A stretch of 64,000 nucleotides of DNA from Neobacillus drentensis (GTDB lineage Bacteria > Bacillota > Bacilli > Bacillales > Cytobacillaceae). The notes beneath the pieces were generated by a model. The model ran no database searches and was not told where the DNA came from. It saw only the letters and a list, made by a program, of their open reading frames with translations. Of the stretch, positions 25,711-34,405 are shown in pieces. Numbering within the stretch: the first letter of the stretch is position 1; each line of letters begins with the position of its first letter. Where the stretch lies: positions 734,001 through 798,000 of the forward strand of contig NZ_CP091110.1 in the NCBI RefSeq assembly GCF_021560175.1. Direction: 5' to 3'. The position numbers were made by a program, and so were the translations under genes.

Positions 25711-26283
25711 TTAGTCTGCTAAATTCTTCATAAAATCCTGATACTCCGGCCAGTTTACAATCCGAGGCATTGCTACGTGCCGGTTATAGGATTGGTCTTT
25801 TAGATAAACTTTTACAGCTTCTTCTGAAAGAGTCTGTAAAATCGCTGGCTTATCATCGAAGTAAAAATCTAAGTGTAATTGCTTAATAATATTCACTTTT
25901 TCGTGATCCTTCATTCCCCAGAAAAACCGTTCATCATGGACAGGAAAACCTTGTTCCAATAACCATTTTTTCGTGCGTTCGCCATGCTCTTGGTAACGTG
26001 CCGTAATATAATAAATTTCATGACCCTGCTTTTCTAGCTCTTGCAGCAGTTCGACCGCTCCTGGAAAAGCAGGACAATCGGTGTAGTAAATTTCCTCTAC
26101 CGTACTTTTCCACATCTTTGAGCCTTCTTCGGCTGTCATTCCGAATGGTTCATGAATCTCTACTTTTTTTAATGCCTTAAAAATTTCTAGTCCTATTTCT
26201 TGGCCTAATTTTTTATTATAAATATGGAAGGCATGCTCTCTTAAATTAATCAGCGTATCATCAATATCAAAACCAAATCTCAT
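25711..26283 (-). CDS. HAD-type 5'(3')-nucleotidase-like phosphatase (NT5C family)
   Basis: 190 residues. HAD motif I is DIDDTLINLREH at the N-terminus, motif II is the ITARYQEH segment near residue 95, and the last motif is DFYFDDKP near 140. The pattern matches the NT5C/YqfW-like family of 5'-nucleotidase-like phosphatases, cytosolic Mg2+-dependent enzymes removing phosphate from nucleotides or related compounds. Substrate is unverified. AGAGGAG precedes the ATG. Single gene. Confidence 0.8.
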   Translation of the reverse strand: MRFGFDIDDTLINLREHAFHIYNKKLGQEIGLEIFKALKKVEIHEPFGMTAEEGSKMWKSTVEEIYYTDCPAFPGAVELLQELEKQGHEIYYITARYQEHGERTKKWLLEQGFPVHDERFFWGMKDHEKVNIIKQLHLDFYFDDKPAILQTLSEEAVKVYLKDQSYNRHVAMPRIVNWPEYQDFMKNLAD

Positions 26284-26352
26284 GTAAACTCCTCTTTCAT
26301 ATTGCTATTTTTTATCTTTTAGAAAAATTCCTTGTCCTATTTTAATTGTTGA

Positions 26353-26735
26353 AGAGCTCTTTGATTACCCGATGGGGTGGCGAATCCTCTGTTCGGGTAA
26401 ATGAAACGTCTTTTCATTGCCTGGTGAGGAGGCGATTCCTCTGTTTGGGTAAATGAAATGTCTATTCATTGCCCGATGGGGTGGCGATTACCTCTGTTAC
26501 GGTAAATGAAGAGCTTTTTCATTGCCCGATGAGGTGGCGATTAGCCCTGTTACGGTAAATGAAGAGCACTTTCATTGCCTGGTGAGGTGGTGATTAGCCC
26601 TGTTACGGTAAATGAAGAGCTCTTTCATTGCCCAGTGAGACGGATTTCTCCCTATTACAGTAAATGAAGAACACCTTCATAGCCCAGTTAGCTACAACAT
26701 CCCCCGGTTACAGTAAATGAACTGCTCTTTCATCT
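26353..26735. repeat. Array 1: seven ~53-bp units with TTCATT/AATGAA arms
   Basis: Seven direct repeats with a 52-53-base period fill most of the 487-base gap before ribD. Each unit has the core TTCATTGCCCGATGAGGTGG, later followed by GGTAAATGAA, so each can fold on TTCATT/AATGAA arms. Units decay towards the ribD end. The same family occurs in the opposite orientation at 35802-36271. No spacers and no coding capacity, so it is not CRISPR. Confidence 0.85.
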
Positions 26736-26738
26736 AAA

Positions 26739-26771
26739 AAAAATGGATGGTGACCAGCACCGTCCATTTTT
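26739..26771 (-). terminator. Terminator after ribD
   Basis: Arms AAATGGATGGTG and CACCGTCCATTT pair with one mismatch around a 5-base loop; the minus-strand transcript then runs into a U tract. Confidence 0.75.
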
Positions 26772-27856
26772 TAATATATCGGATATCCTGTAAATTTAAA
26801 ATCCCGCCCAACTGGCGTAACGGTTAAATTGGATAACTCAACAGCATTGCCCATCTCAGCAATTCCTGCTCCTTCTAAAAAGGTAGGAGCAGACTGCCCG
26901 CCTACAAGCTTTGGAGCCATGTATAGGACCACTTTATCAATTAATTGTTTCTCAAAAAGAGCCGCATTGATCGTACCACCTGCTTCAATTAAGACAGAAG
27001 ATACAAGCTTTTCCCCAAGCGTATTCATCACATCTGCCGGATCCACTTGACTTGAACCGCTTGTGACAAAAACGGAGATGCCGCGTTCCTCTAACTGTTT
27101 CCGTTTTTCATTATCGTAATTCTCACTAGTAAAAACCCAAGTCTCTGCCTGCTGATCGGTTACCACCTTTGCATTCAAAGGAATTCTGAGCTTTGAGTCC
27201 AAAATCACCCGAATCGGATTCCGGCCATTTGGAATTCTTGAGGTTAGTTCCGGATTGTCTTCCACTCCTGTATTGACCCCAACAAGAATCGCCATATTTT
27301 CACTTCTTAACTGATGGACATCTTGGCGGGCATCTGGAGCAGTAATCCATTTGCTGCTGGCCGTATAGGTAGCCGTTTTACCATCGAGAGTGGTGGCTGC
27401 TTTTAAGGTGACAAATGGTTTTTTCTCAATGATGAATTTATTAAATACTTCATTCATTTGACGGGATTCTTCCTCGCATACTCCAATCACCACTTCAATC
27501 CCGGCATCTTTAAGAATTTTCACACCGTTACCCGCGACAACAGGATTTGGATCCAACGTCGCGATGACGACTTTTTTAACTCCGGCCTCGACAAGTGCAA
27601 CGGCACAAGGACCTGTCCGCCCATGATGGGAACAAGGTTCTAAGGTTACATAGATGGTCGCACCTTTAGCATGATCTCCTGCCATTCGAAGGGCATGGAT
27701 TTCGGCATGTGGTTCGCCGGCTTTCATGTGAGCACCGACCCCGAAGATTCGATTGTCATTGACAATCACGGCGCCAACCAGCGGATTCGGATCGGTCTGG
27801 CCTTTCATGGCTTGGGCATTCTGTAATGCCAATTGCATATAAAATTCATCATTCAT
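26771..27856 (-). CDS. ribD: RibD: pyrimidine deaminase / reductase of riboflavin synthesis
   Basis: 361 residues from the ATG at 27856 (an ATG three codons earlier is crowded by the AGGAGG site). The N-terminal deaminase has the zinc motifs HAEIHAL and PCSHHGRTGPC. The C-terminal reductase has ATTLDGKTAT and SSKWIT, then VLIEAGGTINAALF. It converts the GTP cyclohydrolase II product to 5-amino-6-(phosphoribitylamino)uracil in two steps with NADPH. Here it is the last gene of a monooxygenase-ribA-ribD operon that lacks ribE, ribH and ribB, so it seems to supply the pyrimidine intermediate rather than a whole pathway. Confidence 0.93.
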   Translation of the reverse strand: MNDEFYMQLALQNAQAMKGQTDPNPLVGAVIVNDNRIFGVGAHMKAGEPHAEIHALRMAGDHAKGATIYVTLEPCSHHGRTGPCAVALVEAGVKKVVIATLDPNPVVAGNGVKILKDAGIEVVIGVCEEESRQMNEVFNKFIIEKKPFVTLKAATTLDGKTATYTASSKWITAPDARQDVHQLRSENMAILVGVNTGVEDNPELTSRIPNGRNPIRVILDSKLRIPLNAKVVTDQQAETWVFTSENYDNEKRKQLEERGISVFVTSGSSQVDPADVMNTLGEKLVSSVLIEAGGTINAALFEKQLIDKVVLYMAPKLVGGQSAPTFLEGAGIAEMGNAVELSNLTVTPVGRDFKFTGYPIY

Positions 27857-27924
27857 AAAACCCATATCCTCCTGCCATATCAGGATGATGCTCGTATCAT
27901 CCTGTTTCTCAAAGCTTATCCAAG

Positions 27925-28656
27925 CTACTCTAAATGACCTGATTTATTAACTTTTGTCTTTAAGTATTTCTCATTATACTCAGAAACATCGCCCCATAAT
28001 GGCGTTCTGCCGGAGAGCGGGGCACCTGCATTTTTTAAGGCTTTCAGTTTTTTTGGATTGTTTGTAATTAAGGTGACTGGCTTTGAGCGCAGTGCCTTTA
28101 ATACCTCAATTGCGTCATCATAGTTTCTTGTATCATCCGCAAAACCTAAACCTTCATTCGCCTCAACTGTATCATATCCATTTTCTTGAAGAATATAGGC
28201 CATCGCTTTGCTAAATAAACCGATTCCTCTGCCTTCGTGGTTAGCTAGGTAAAACAACGCGCCTGCCCCATGCTCGACGATCATTTTCATGGATTGTCGT
28301 AACTGGAAGCCGCAATCACAGCGTTTGCTGCCAAAAATATCGCCAGTATGACAGATAGAATGCATCCGAATCAAGGCATCATCACCGTATTCAAAATCTC
28401 CGTATACAAGGACACTTGATTGTTGAAATTCCGCTAATTTAGCTGAAGATAAGTGCTGAATGACTTGTTGAAAATCTTCTGTTACATGGTCCGTCTTCAA
28501 CCAGCTGTACCATTTAAACTCAATGGTTTCCCCATATAAATTAACAGGCAGCTTAATTGGGCCGACCAGATAAATGGCCTCTTCACCTTTATTAATTAAT
28601 TTAATTTTATCTTCTAATAATGAAAGGACATCTGCCTTTAATTGAACTTGTTCCAT
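27925..28656 (-). CDS. ribA: Stand-alone GTP cyclohydrolase II
   Basis: 243 residues from the second ATG (28656), which has GGGG at a spacing of 8. The zinc site is HSICHTGDIFGSKRCDCG with three cysteines, followed by NHEGRGIGL, both diagnostic of GTP cyclohydrolase II. It opens GTP to 2,5-diamino-6-ribosylamino-4-pyrimidinone 5'-phosphate plus formate and pyrophosphate. There is no DHBP-synthase domain, unlike the usual Bacillus RibBA fusion, so it is probably a second, specialised copy. It sits between the FAD monooxygenase and ribD genes, all in one direction. Confidence 0.92.
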   Translation of the reverse strand: MEQVQLKADVLSLLEDKIKLINKGEEAIYLVGPIKLPVNLYGETIEFKWYSWLKTDHVTEDFQQVIQHLSSAKLAEFQQSSVLVYGDFEYGDDALIRMHSICHTGDIFGSKRCDCGFQLRQSMKMIVEHGAGALFYLANHEGRGIGLFSKAMAYILQENGYDTVEANEGLGFADDTRNYDDAIEVLKALRSKPVTLITNNPKKLKALKNAGAPLSGRTPLWGDVSEYNEKYLKTKVNKSGHLE

Positions 28657-28690
28657 GATCATTTCCCCAATCCCATGTTTTTATTATTTT

Positions 28691-29800
28691 TTAAACACCG
28701 TTTGACAGTGCAGGAATTTTAAAATTGTCTTGAAAGGTTTGTTCTTTTATCATTTGCTGACTTTGTAGTTTCTCTGAATCAGCACGCCGGGCGACTTCTA
28801 ATTTTCTTAATTGTGCTGCACTTCGATCATTTTTGTCGAGTGCTTCCTCGATGACATCTGCTAAAGCATCCGCATCTAAAAGGGCACAATTGATTCCGAA
28901 CGCACCGGTGGGACTCATTGTATGAGCAGCATCCCCCATGATCACAACCCCGTCCTTCGCCCATACCGGTGAATGACTGCTTTGTACTTTTAATAAAATA
29001 AAGTCGTTCCATGACTGAATATTTTGATGGACAGTTTCCGTTAGCTCTGGAAATGCCTCGATCACTTGCTCCATAAATGGGGCAAATGATTGCTTTTTCA
29101 AGATTGGATAGGAATCTTCTTCAATGTTCCAGCCAATCTGAATAAATCCGCCCTGCTGGGTAAACAATGCTAGCTGTTTACCGCCGACTAGGGCATTTTT
29201 AATGGTTGGCTCCCATCCTTCAGGGCTCGGAATTTTCGCCCAAAGCAAGTCATACCCATGTTTAATGGTTGAAAAAGGGATACCAGCAAGTCTTCTTACG
29301 GTCGAGAAACGGCCATCTGCGCCAACGACAATCTTACTTTTTATTGTTACTTCTTGATCGCCTTTTGTTGCTAAAAGGCCTGTAACCTCTCCATTATTAT
29401 TAAAGCTTAAATCAGTCACTTTTGTCCCCATTAAGAGCTTATAATTCTGATAAGGTTCCGATTTGCGAATCAATACACTTAACAGATTCTTCTGTGGGAC
29501 ATGGATACCGACGTGCTCTTCTCCAGCTCCTGGTGTAACGGTTTTTATGACATGACCATGCTGCCAATATTCGATCCGTTCCATTAATAGCAGCCCAGCT
29601 TCTTGTACTTCATTATATAGATTATATTTTTTTAAAACACGTTCCCCGTCTTGATTGAGATGTTCGCCCCGAAATTCTTTGTCGATCCCTGTGTGACGTT
29701 CAAGAACGATGGTTGATATCCCTTTTTTCGCGAGCAAATATCCTAGTAGGGCGCCGCCTGGACCACCACCGACAATACAAACATCTGCTTCATGATTCAT
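28691..29800 (-). CDS. FAD-dependent monooxygenase (PHBH/UbiH-like)
   Basis: 369 residues. The N-terminal FAD-binding motif is GGGPGGALLGYLLAKKG with the ERH end of the Rossmann beta strand. Further family motifs are VVGADGRFSTVR near 160 and GDAAHTMSPTGAFGIN near 285. This is the class A flavoprotein hydroxylase fold that oxygenates aromatic or heteroaromatic substrates with NAD(P)H. As first gene of an operon with GTP cyclohydrolase II and RibD, its substrate could be a pyrimidine or flavin-type intermediate; this is inference. AAGGTGG lies 9 bases before the ATG. A Fur-like box lies in its promoter region. Confidence 0.85.
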   Translation of the reverse strand: MNHEADVCIVGGGPGGALLGYLLAKKGISTIVLERHTGIDKEFRGEHLNQDGERVLKKYNLYNEVQEAGLLLMERIEYWQHGHVIKTVTPGAGEEHVGIHVPQKNLLSVLIRKSEPYQNYKLLMGTKVTDLSFNNNGEVTGLLATKGDQEVTIKSKIVVGADGRFSTVRRLAGIPFSTIKHGYDLLWAKIPSPEGWEPTIKNALVGGKQLALFTQQGGFIQIGWNIEEDSYPILKKQSFAPFMEQVIEAFPELTETVHQNIQSWNDFILLKVQSSHSPVWAKDGVVIMGDAAHTMSPTGAFGINCALLDADALADVIEEALDKNDRSAAQLRKLEVARRADSEKLQSQQMIKEQTFQDNFKIPALSNGV

Positions 29801-29884
29801 GTGTAAGGACCACCTTATTTAGTCTCGTATTATTTCTATTTATATTAACGTATCGGTAATGTACTAAAGCAATTGAACAAGAAT

Positions 29885-29903
29885 GATAATGATAATGATG
29901 TTA
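29885..29903 (-). promoter_or_regulatory. Fur-like box upstream of the monooxygenase-ribA-ribD operon
   Basis: GATAATGATAATGATGTTA matches the 19-bp Fur consensus GATAATGATAATCATTATC at 15 of 19 positions, with three GAT-type hexamer repeats. It lies 85 bases from the monooxygenase start in the divergent promoter region. No FMN riboswitch was seen there. A weaker GATAATGATG occurs at about 30016 on the hxlR side. Confidence 0.55.
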
Positions 29904-29937
29904 TGTTCCTTCGACTTAATAACTCACTTACTTTATG

Positions 29938-29966
29938 TAACTTATTATATTTTTGAAATTAAGTTA
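29938..29966. promoter_or_regulatory. Inverted repeat in the hxlR / monooxygenase divergent promoter
   Basis: Arms TAACTTA (29938-29944) and TAAGTTA (29960-29966), 15 bases apart. This spacing and location suit a dimeric HxlR-type regulator. Confidence 0.4.
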
Positions 29967-30041
29967 TGTCAAATAATTTTATTACCTATTGTAATTTTAT
30001 TGTGATTTGTAATATGATAATGATGAATAGGAGGGGAAACC

Positions 30042-30365
30042 ATGAATCAACCTGAAATTTGTCCTCGATTCGAAAAAGCCATGGTGATGATGAGCCAACG
30101 CTGGACAGGTCTAGTGATTTATCAGCTGCTAACAGGGTCGAAACGCTTTTGCACACTAGAATCTTCTATGGGAATTAGTGGGAGGGTTCTTTCGGAGCGT
30201 CTAAAGGATTTAGAAAATCAAGGAATCGTTAAACGCGAGGTGTTCCCTGAGACACCAGTACGTATTGAATATTCCCTAACCGATAAAGGACTAGCCTTGG
30301 AGCCCATCATTAGAGAAATTGAGAAGTGGTCACAAGCCTGGCTGCCAATGGAATCGGAACAATAA
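30042..30365 (+). CDS. HxlR-family transcriptional regulator
   Basis: 107 residues, the usual HxlR size: CPRFEKAMVMMSQRW at the N-terminus, then the winged helix with ISGRVLSERLKDLENQGIV and the wing PVRIEYSLTDKG. HxlR proteins are dimeric regulators often responding to electrophiles, quinones or thiol stress through an N-terminal cysteine, which is present here. It is divergent from the monooxygenase-ribA-ribD operon, which it probably controls. AGGAGGGG precedes the ATG. Confidence 0.9.
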   Translation: MNQPEICPRFEKAMVMMSQRWTGLVIYQLLTGSKRFCTLESSMGISGRVLSERLKDLENQGIVKREVFPETPVRIEYSLTDKGLALEPIIREIEKWSQAWLPMESEQ

Positions 30366-30381
30366 AACAAAAAGTAGCTTT

Positions 30382-30402
30382 CGGATGGCGCAATGCCATC
30401 CG
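30382..30402 (+). terminator. Terminator after the HxlR gene
   Basis: CGGATGGC (30382-30389) pairs with GCCATCCG (30395-30402), then eight T. Confidence 0.85.
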
Positions 30403-30461
30403 TTTTTTTTGTTTACATAGAAATCATATGCGATTAGGACAAGAACGGCAAGAGTGGGGTC

Positions 30462-30540
30462 GGCTAGTCCAAATGCAAGAAAGATTCGGTCTGGAGCGAG
30501 AGTTGAAGGGAGGTCTAGTCTAAATGAAGGAAAGATTCCA
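30462..30540. repeat. Two-copy direct repeat in the hxlR-qor gap
   Basis: CTAGTCCAAATGCAAGAAAGATTC near 30461 and CTAGTCTAAATGAAGGAAAGATTC near 30515 are about 54 bases apart. The period is similar to that of the larger intergenic arrays, but the sequence differs. Confidence 0.5.
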
Positions 30541-30581
30541 ACACTACCACAAGAACCCCAAAAAATTTCGAATCATCTATT

Positions 30582-31550
30582 TCAAATCGTAATCACAACT
30601 TTTCCTTGCGCATGTCCTTCATCAAAATACCTAAAGGCATCCCTCACTTCGCTCAACTTATAACATCTATCAATAACTGGCTTTACCTTGCCAGCTTCAA
30701 CAAGCTCTTTCATATAGATCAAATCCTCTTGGTTCGCCCTTTGTAAAAAGCTGCCCATTTTCTTACTTCCAGTCATAGAAATCCAAGGTCCAAGGGCAAG
30801 GGCTTGAAACATTTGAGAACCGGAACCGCCGACATGAACAAACATACCATTGGGCTTCAAAGCACGCTTATAAGCAGAAAGTGGAAGACCTCCGTTAACA
30901 CCAAGAATCAGGTCAAAACGCTCTGTTTTTTCAGTAAAGCTCTCTTTGGTATAGTCAAGACAACGATCTGCCCCAATTGACTCCAGAATAGCTAAATTTC
31001 TCGGACTGCACACACCCGTTACCTCAGCACCAAGTGCTTTCGCAATCTGTACAGCAAACGTTCCGACACCGCCAGAGGCACCATTAATCAGTACCTTCTG
31101 ACCGGACTGAAGTTTGCCTTTATCTCGCAGACTCTGCAACGCTGTAACCCCCGCCATTGGTACTGCGGCAGCCTCTTCAAAGGATAAATTACCAGGTTTT
31201 AATGCTAAGGCATTTTCAGGAACAGATACATATTCGGCAAATCCAGCCCACCCGCATCCGGAAAGGTCACCAAACACTTCATCTCCTGATTGAAATTGCT
31301 TTACCTCTTTGCCAACAGCTTCAACCTGACCCGCAATATCACCTCCAGGAATCGTGTATTTTGGTTTCAATAGACCAAAGGCAAATCGGGCTAAGAACGG
31401 TTCACCTTTTAAAAGAACCAAGTTTCCATAATTCAAGGATGCTGCCTGAATTTTTACTAGTACTTGATTCTCCTTAGGCTCAGGTTTTTCCACTTCTTTT
31501 AATTGAAGAACATCTGGCGGGCCATATCTGTCATAAACAATAGCTTTCAT
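30582..31550 (-). CDS. NAD(P)-dependent quinone oxidoreductase-like MDR enzyme
   Basis: 322 residues of the medium-chain dehydrogenase/reductase superfamily. N-terminal GroES-like domain (MKAIVYDRYGPPDVLQLKEV, IPGGDIAGQVEAVG) and Rossmann domain with NGASGGVGTFAVQIAKALGA. The structural and catalytic zinc ligands of alcohol dehydrogenases are absent, which points to the zinc-free quinone-oxidoreductase branch. It probably reduces quinones or enones with NAD(P)H. AGGAGGAG precedes the ATG. Single gene. Confidence 0.87.
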   Translation of the reverse strand: MKAIVYDRYGPPDVLQLKEVEKPEPKENQVLVKIQAASLNYGNLVLLKGEPFLARFAFGLLKPKYTIPGGDIAGQVEAVGKEVKQFQSGDEVFGDLSGCGWAGFAEYVSVPENALALKPGNLSFEEAAAVPMAGVTALQSLRDKGKLQSGQKVLINGASGGVGTFAVQIAKALGAEVTGVCSPRNLAILESIGADRCLDYTKESFTEKTERFDLILGVNGGLPLSAYKRALKPNGMFVHVGGSGSQMFQALALGPWISMTGSKKMGSFLQRANQEDLIYMKELVEAGKVKPVIDRCYKLSEVRDAFRYFDEGHAQGKVVITI

Positions 31551-31796
31551 CGTTTCTCCTCCTAAATTCCTATGAATGTTTAGCTAAACTCTTCAATATC
31601 TAATAATTATCGTTAAAGGAACTATAAAAGAACTACTATTAGATTTTTCCTCACTCTGAAGAAGGGTGGAGAAGAAACGCAGCGAATTAAATAAGTGACC
31701 TAATATTTGAGGTGTCAAGTTATGCTGACACCAAGTATAAATCACTCTTAAAAGTACGAGGATATAAGGATATGAACAGAAAATGAGGGATATGAA

Positions 31797-32234
31797 GTGA
31801 GGAATCTTACAAAATTCACTATAAAAACGCCAGCAAATGAAGTATTTGAAGCCTTCGTAGATCCATCCAAAATCGGTAACTTTTGGTTCTCATCGAGTTC
31901 GGAAAGGTGGGAACAAGGTAAGATCATTACTGTGAAGTATAAAGAGTACAATGCCCAATTGGAAATAGCCGTGTTGGAAATTCAAACCAATAAGAAGATC
32001 GTATTCCAGTGGGGGGCCAATGGAGAAGGGCACGTTGTCACAATTACTTTAAAAGAGGTGGAACCCTCAAATACGATCATTGAAATTGTGGAAGAGGGGT
32101 TCCATGAAAACGATGCCGATTTCGTCAATCAACTATTAGATAATAAAGAAGGCTGGGTCTTTATGTTAAGCTGCTTAAAAGGGTACCTGGAATATGGGGT
32201 TACTGGATTAAGAGGCGGGTTAGTGAAAGAGTAA
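31797..32234 (+). CDS. SRPBCC (AHSA1-like) domain protein
   Basis: 145 residues starting at GTG with GAGGGAT 8 bases upstream. The opening TKFTIKTPANEVFEAFVDPSKIGNFWF and the later IVFQWGANGEGHVVTITL and HENDADFVNQLLDNKEGWVFMLSCLKGYLEYG are typical of the START-like AHSA1/YndB family. The fold makes a hydrophobic cavity for a lipid or small ligand. No specific function is known, and it stands alone. Confidence 0.82.
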   Translation: MRNLTKFTIKTPANEVFEAFVDPSKIGNFWFSSSSERWEQGKIITVKYKEYNAQLEIAVLEIQTNKKIVFQWGANGEGHVVTITLKEVEPSNTIIEIVEEGFHENDADFVNQLLDNKEGWVFMLSCLKGYLEYGVTGLRGGLVKE

Positions 32235-32367
32235 TATGGGTGATAATAGAAGGGGAAGTCTTGAAAAAGGTTTCCCTTCTTTAGTCATGCTCGTTTTTAT
32301 TCTCCAATCCAAAACTACCCCAGATTTCTCTACAGACCAATAATGGCTGTTTTATGTCGTTATATTT

Positions 32368-32422
32368 AATAAACCAATACATACAGGCTATTTTTACGAT
32401 GACTTGTATGTATTGGTTTATT
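32368..32422. repeat. Perfect 18-bp inverted repeat
   Basis: AATAAACCAATACATACA (32368-32385) pairs exactly with 32405-32422 across a 19-base loop. It lies between the convergent SRPBCC gene and methyltransferase pseudogene. It could be a terminator or the relic of a small mobile element. Confidence 0.75.
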
Positions 32423-32454
32423 TCTGTGTTAAAAGCGCCCATGTTTTGCTTTCC

Positions 32455-33221
32455 TTATTCTTTATATCCCATGACCCGAATCCTTTTATAATCACCAATC
32501 CAGCTGCCGTCCTTAAACAGAACCTCTTTTAAATTGGTTTCCACCTTTGCGATCAGGCAGTCCTTTTTACTTTCAGGAACGCCTGCTAACATGCCGCCAC
32601 AGAACATATCGATCCAGTTTTTAATGGCAGATTTCCCCTCTAATGGAGTTGGCCGGTCAAAGTGATGTGCAAAAGTTACTCTGAACCCGGCTTGTTCCAT
32701 TAAGGACGAGTATTCAGCAATACTTGGAAAAAACCAAGGAAAACTTTCTAGGTCAAAAGTGAAACCTTCTGCCTCAATTTGATGAATCACTCCATCCGAT
32801 ATAGCCTGAACGTTACCCTTGCCGCCAAATTCAGCCACAAATCTTCCGCCTTGTTTTAAGCTATTATAAATACAAGTTAGTGCTGGTTGTGGTTGTTTGA
32901 TCCAATGAAGTGCAGCGTTGGAAAATACAGCATCAAATTCATGTTGAAATGCTAACTCTGTTGCATCTTGAACGAGGAACTCTAAGATGGGTATTTACTT
33001 CTGGCTTGCTCAATCATTTTCGCGGATTTATCCACTCCGGTAATCTCTGCACCAAAACCAGCTAACTTTCTTGCTAAATCACCTGTTCCACAGCCAAGAT
33101 CAAGGATTTTTTCTCCCTTTCTCGGAGCTAATAACTCAATTAAACTTTCTCCAAACATCGATACAAATGAATGTTTAGAATCGTATAAATTGGCATTCCA
33201 TGAGTCCATTATTTTTTCCAT
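32455..33221 (-). pseudogene. Class I SAM methyltransferase, frameshifted
   Basis: The N-terminal part (33221-32982) holds the SAM-binding motif ILDLGCGTGDLARKL and reads to ARSKYPS before a stop. The frame then continues, one base out of register, as LEFLVQDATELAFQHEFDAVFSNAALHWIKQP, joining the C-terminal part that ends at 32455. A single base is missing at about 32984. Joined, it is a normal 255-residue methyltransferase similar to trans-aconitate methyltransferase. Either a real recent inactivation or an assembly error. AGGAG precedes the ATG. Confidence 0.85.
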
Positions 33222-33405
33222 CTAAATCGCTCCTTTAAAATGAACTGTATATTCCTTTGATTCGATTATAATGGAGTAGTTAAATAATGGATATTAACAA
33301 AAAATAAAGAATTTAATAACGAACTGTTATTGATCGTCTGAAGAGCTTTTTCTGACTTGATTCAGTTTGCAATTACTAAACAAATTAGTTTCTAAAAACA
33401 CAAAG

Positions 33406-33425
33406 CACCGCAGGAGCGCGGTGCC
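33406..33425 (-). terminator. Terminator after the M15 peptidase gene
   Basis: GCACCGC pairs with GCGGTGC; the minus-strand transcript continues into a U-rich stretch. Located 20 bases after the peptidase stop. Confidence 0.7.
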
Positions 33426-33444
33426 ATAAGTAACTATTATATTC

Positions 33445-34023
33445 TTAATCTTTGTCGACATCTGCTGTTAGCGATGTGCCGGCAGGTCTCTCGCCATTCT
33501 GTAAATCAGCAATGGTCAGGCCGAAATTCATTTCTAAATGGGGGTAATCTTTAAAGCCCTTCCAGTCACCGCCCCAGTCAAATCCTAAAGCCTTTGCCAT
33601 TTGAACGACTTCAGTCCAGTCTGCCACTCCATTTTCATTTCGATCATATTGCCTATCCCAAAGTACATCACCTGAAGGGGTCTCTAATGCAAAGTCAATC
33701 GCTAGCCCAAAATTATGATAGGACTCTCCTCCTTTAGCGTTTGTAACAATATTCCCCCCGGTTGAACGGCCTTGTTGATAAAGTTTGTCTTGATCCCCCG
33801 CACTACGAAAACCATCTGTAATCACGACTTCAATTCCTTTTTTAGCGGCTTGCTGGATTAATTGATCGCTCCGTTCTTTTACAACTGGATTAAGTTCTGT
33901 AGGTAAGGGTACCGACTGATTTTTTTTCAAGTCCGTAGAGGATTTAGAATCCAAATAGAATAGGATGAAGACCAGAACTAGAGTGATAGTAAACAATACA
34001 CTTCCTATCCGTTTTAGCTTCAA
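33445..34023 (-). CDS. M15-family peptidoglycan peptidase (CwlK/VanY-like)
   Basis: About 192 residues from TTG 34023, preferred because AAAGGA lies 9 bases upstream; an ATG six codons earlier has no ribosome site. An N-terminal membrane anchor (SVLFTITLVLVFILFYL) puts the enzyme outside the membrane. The M15 metallopeptidase motifs are ITDGFRSAGDQDKLYQQGR, SYHNFGLAIDF with the zinc His and Asp, and DYPHLEM with the last zinc His. Family members cleave L-Ala-D-Glu or D-Ala bonds in cell-wall peptides. The domain has the usual length. Confidence 0.87.
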   Translation of the reverse strand: MKLKRIGSVLFTITLVLVFILFYLDSKSSTDLKKNQSVPLPTELNPVVKERSDQLIQQAAKKGIEVVITDGFRSAGDQDKLYQQGRSTGGNIVTNAKGGESYHNFGLAIDFALETPSGDVLWDRQYDRNENGVADWTEVVQMAKALGFDWGGDWKGFKDYPHLEMNFGLTIADLQNGERPAGTSLTADVDKD

Positions 34024-34405
34024 AATGACTAGTCCTTTCATAAAAGTTATTTCATTATAATAAGATGAGAATCATCTAAGTGTTGTTTCCTATATTTCGG
34101 TTCACTTTAGGATAACGTTGGTTCCTTTATTATAGCTTAAAAAATGATAGAAATAAGTAATTTAGGGGGATTATGCGGAAATATACAAAGAACACGCGGA
34201 TAAATGTCGAAATAACGCAGTAACAATTAGAAATCCCACGAAAGAAACCAATCCTTAGTGGAATATTAGATTGATAGTCGGAATTTCTAGAAAGAAAATC
34301 GTCATGGAATAAGTTATGTTTGCTTAGGGACTTAAATAGGAAGACTGGCAAGAAAAGGGGTATAATAGACGCTATAAAATTGTCGTAATTTTTGAGAAAA
34401 AGGGC
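34024..34405. other. Intergenic region between divergent peptidase and MFS genes
   Basis: About 380 AT-rich bases. A perfect -10 element TATAAT at 34361-34366 probably serves the MFS gene, though no good -35 is present at the right distance. Nothing else recognised. Confidence 0.45.

Noticed and set aside
26353-26735. CRISPR array
   Set aside because: The units are contiguous with no unique spacers, carry internal arms, and no cas genes are near; the same applies to the arrays at 35802 and 61570.
29801-30041. FMN riboswitch before the rib operon
   Set aside because: The conserved RFN helices and GAGGGTGAAA-type segments are absent from the whole gap.
34130-34351. 73-codon minus-strand frame between the peptidase and MFS genes
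   Set aside because: Phe/Ser-rich product without ribosome site; looks like chance in AT-rich DNA.
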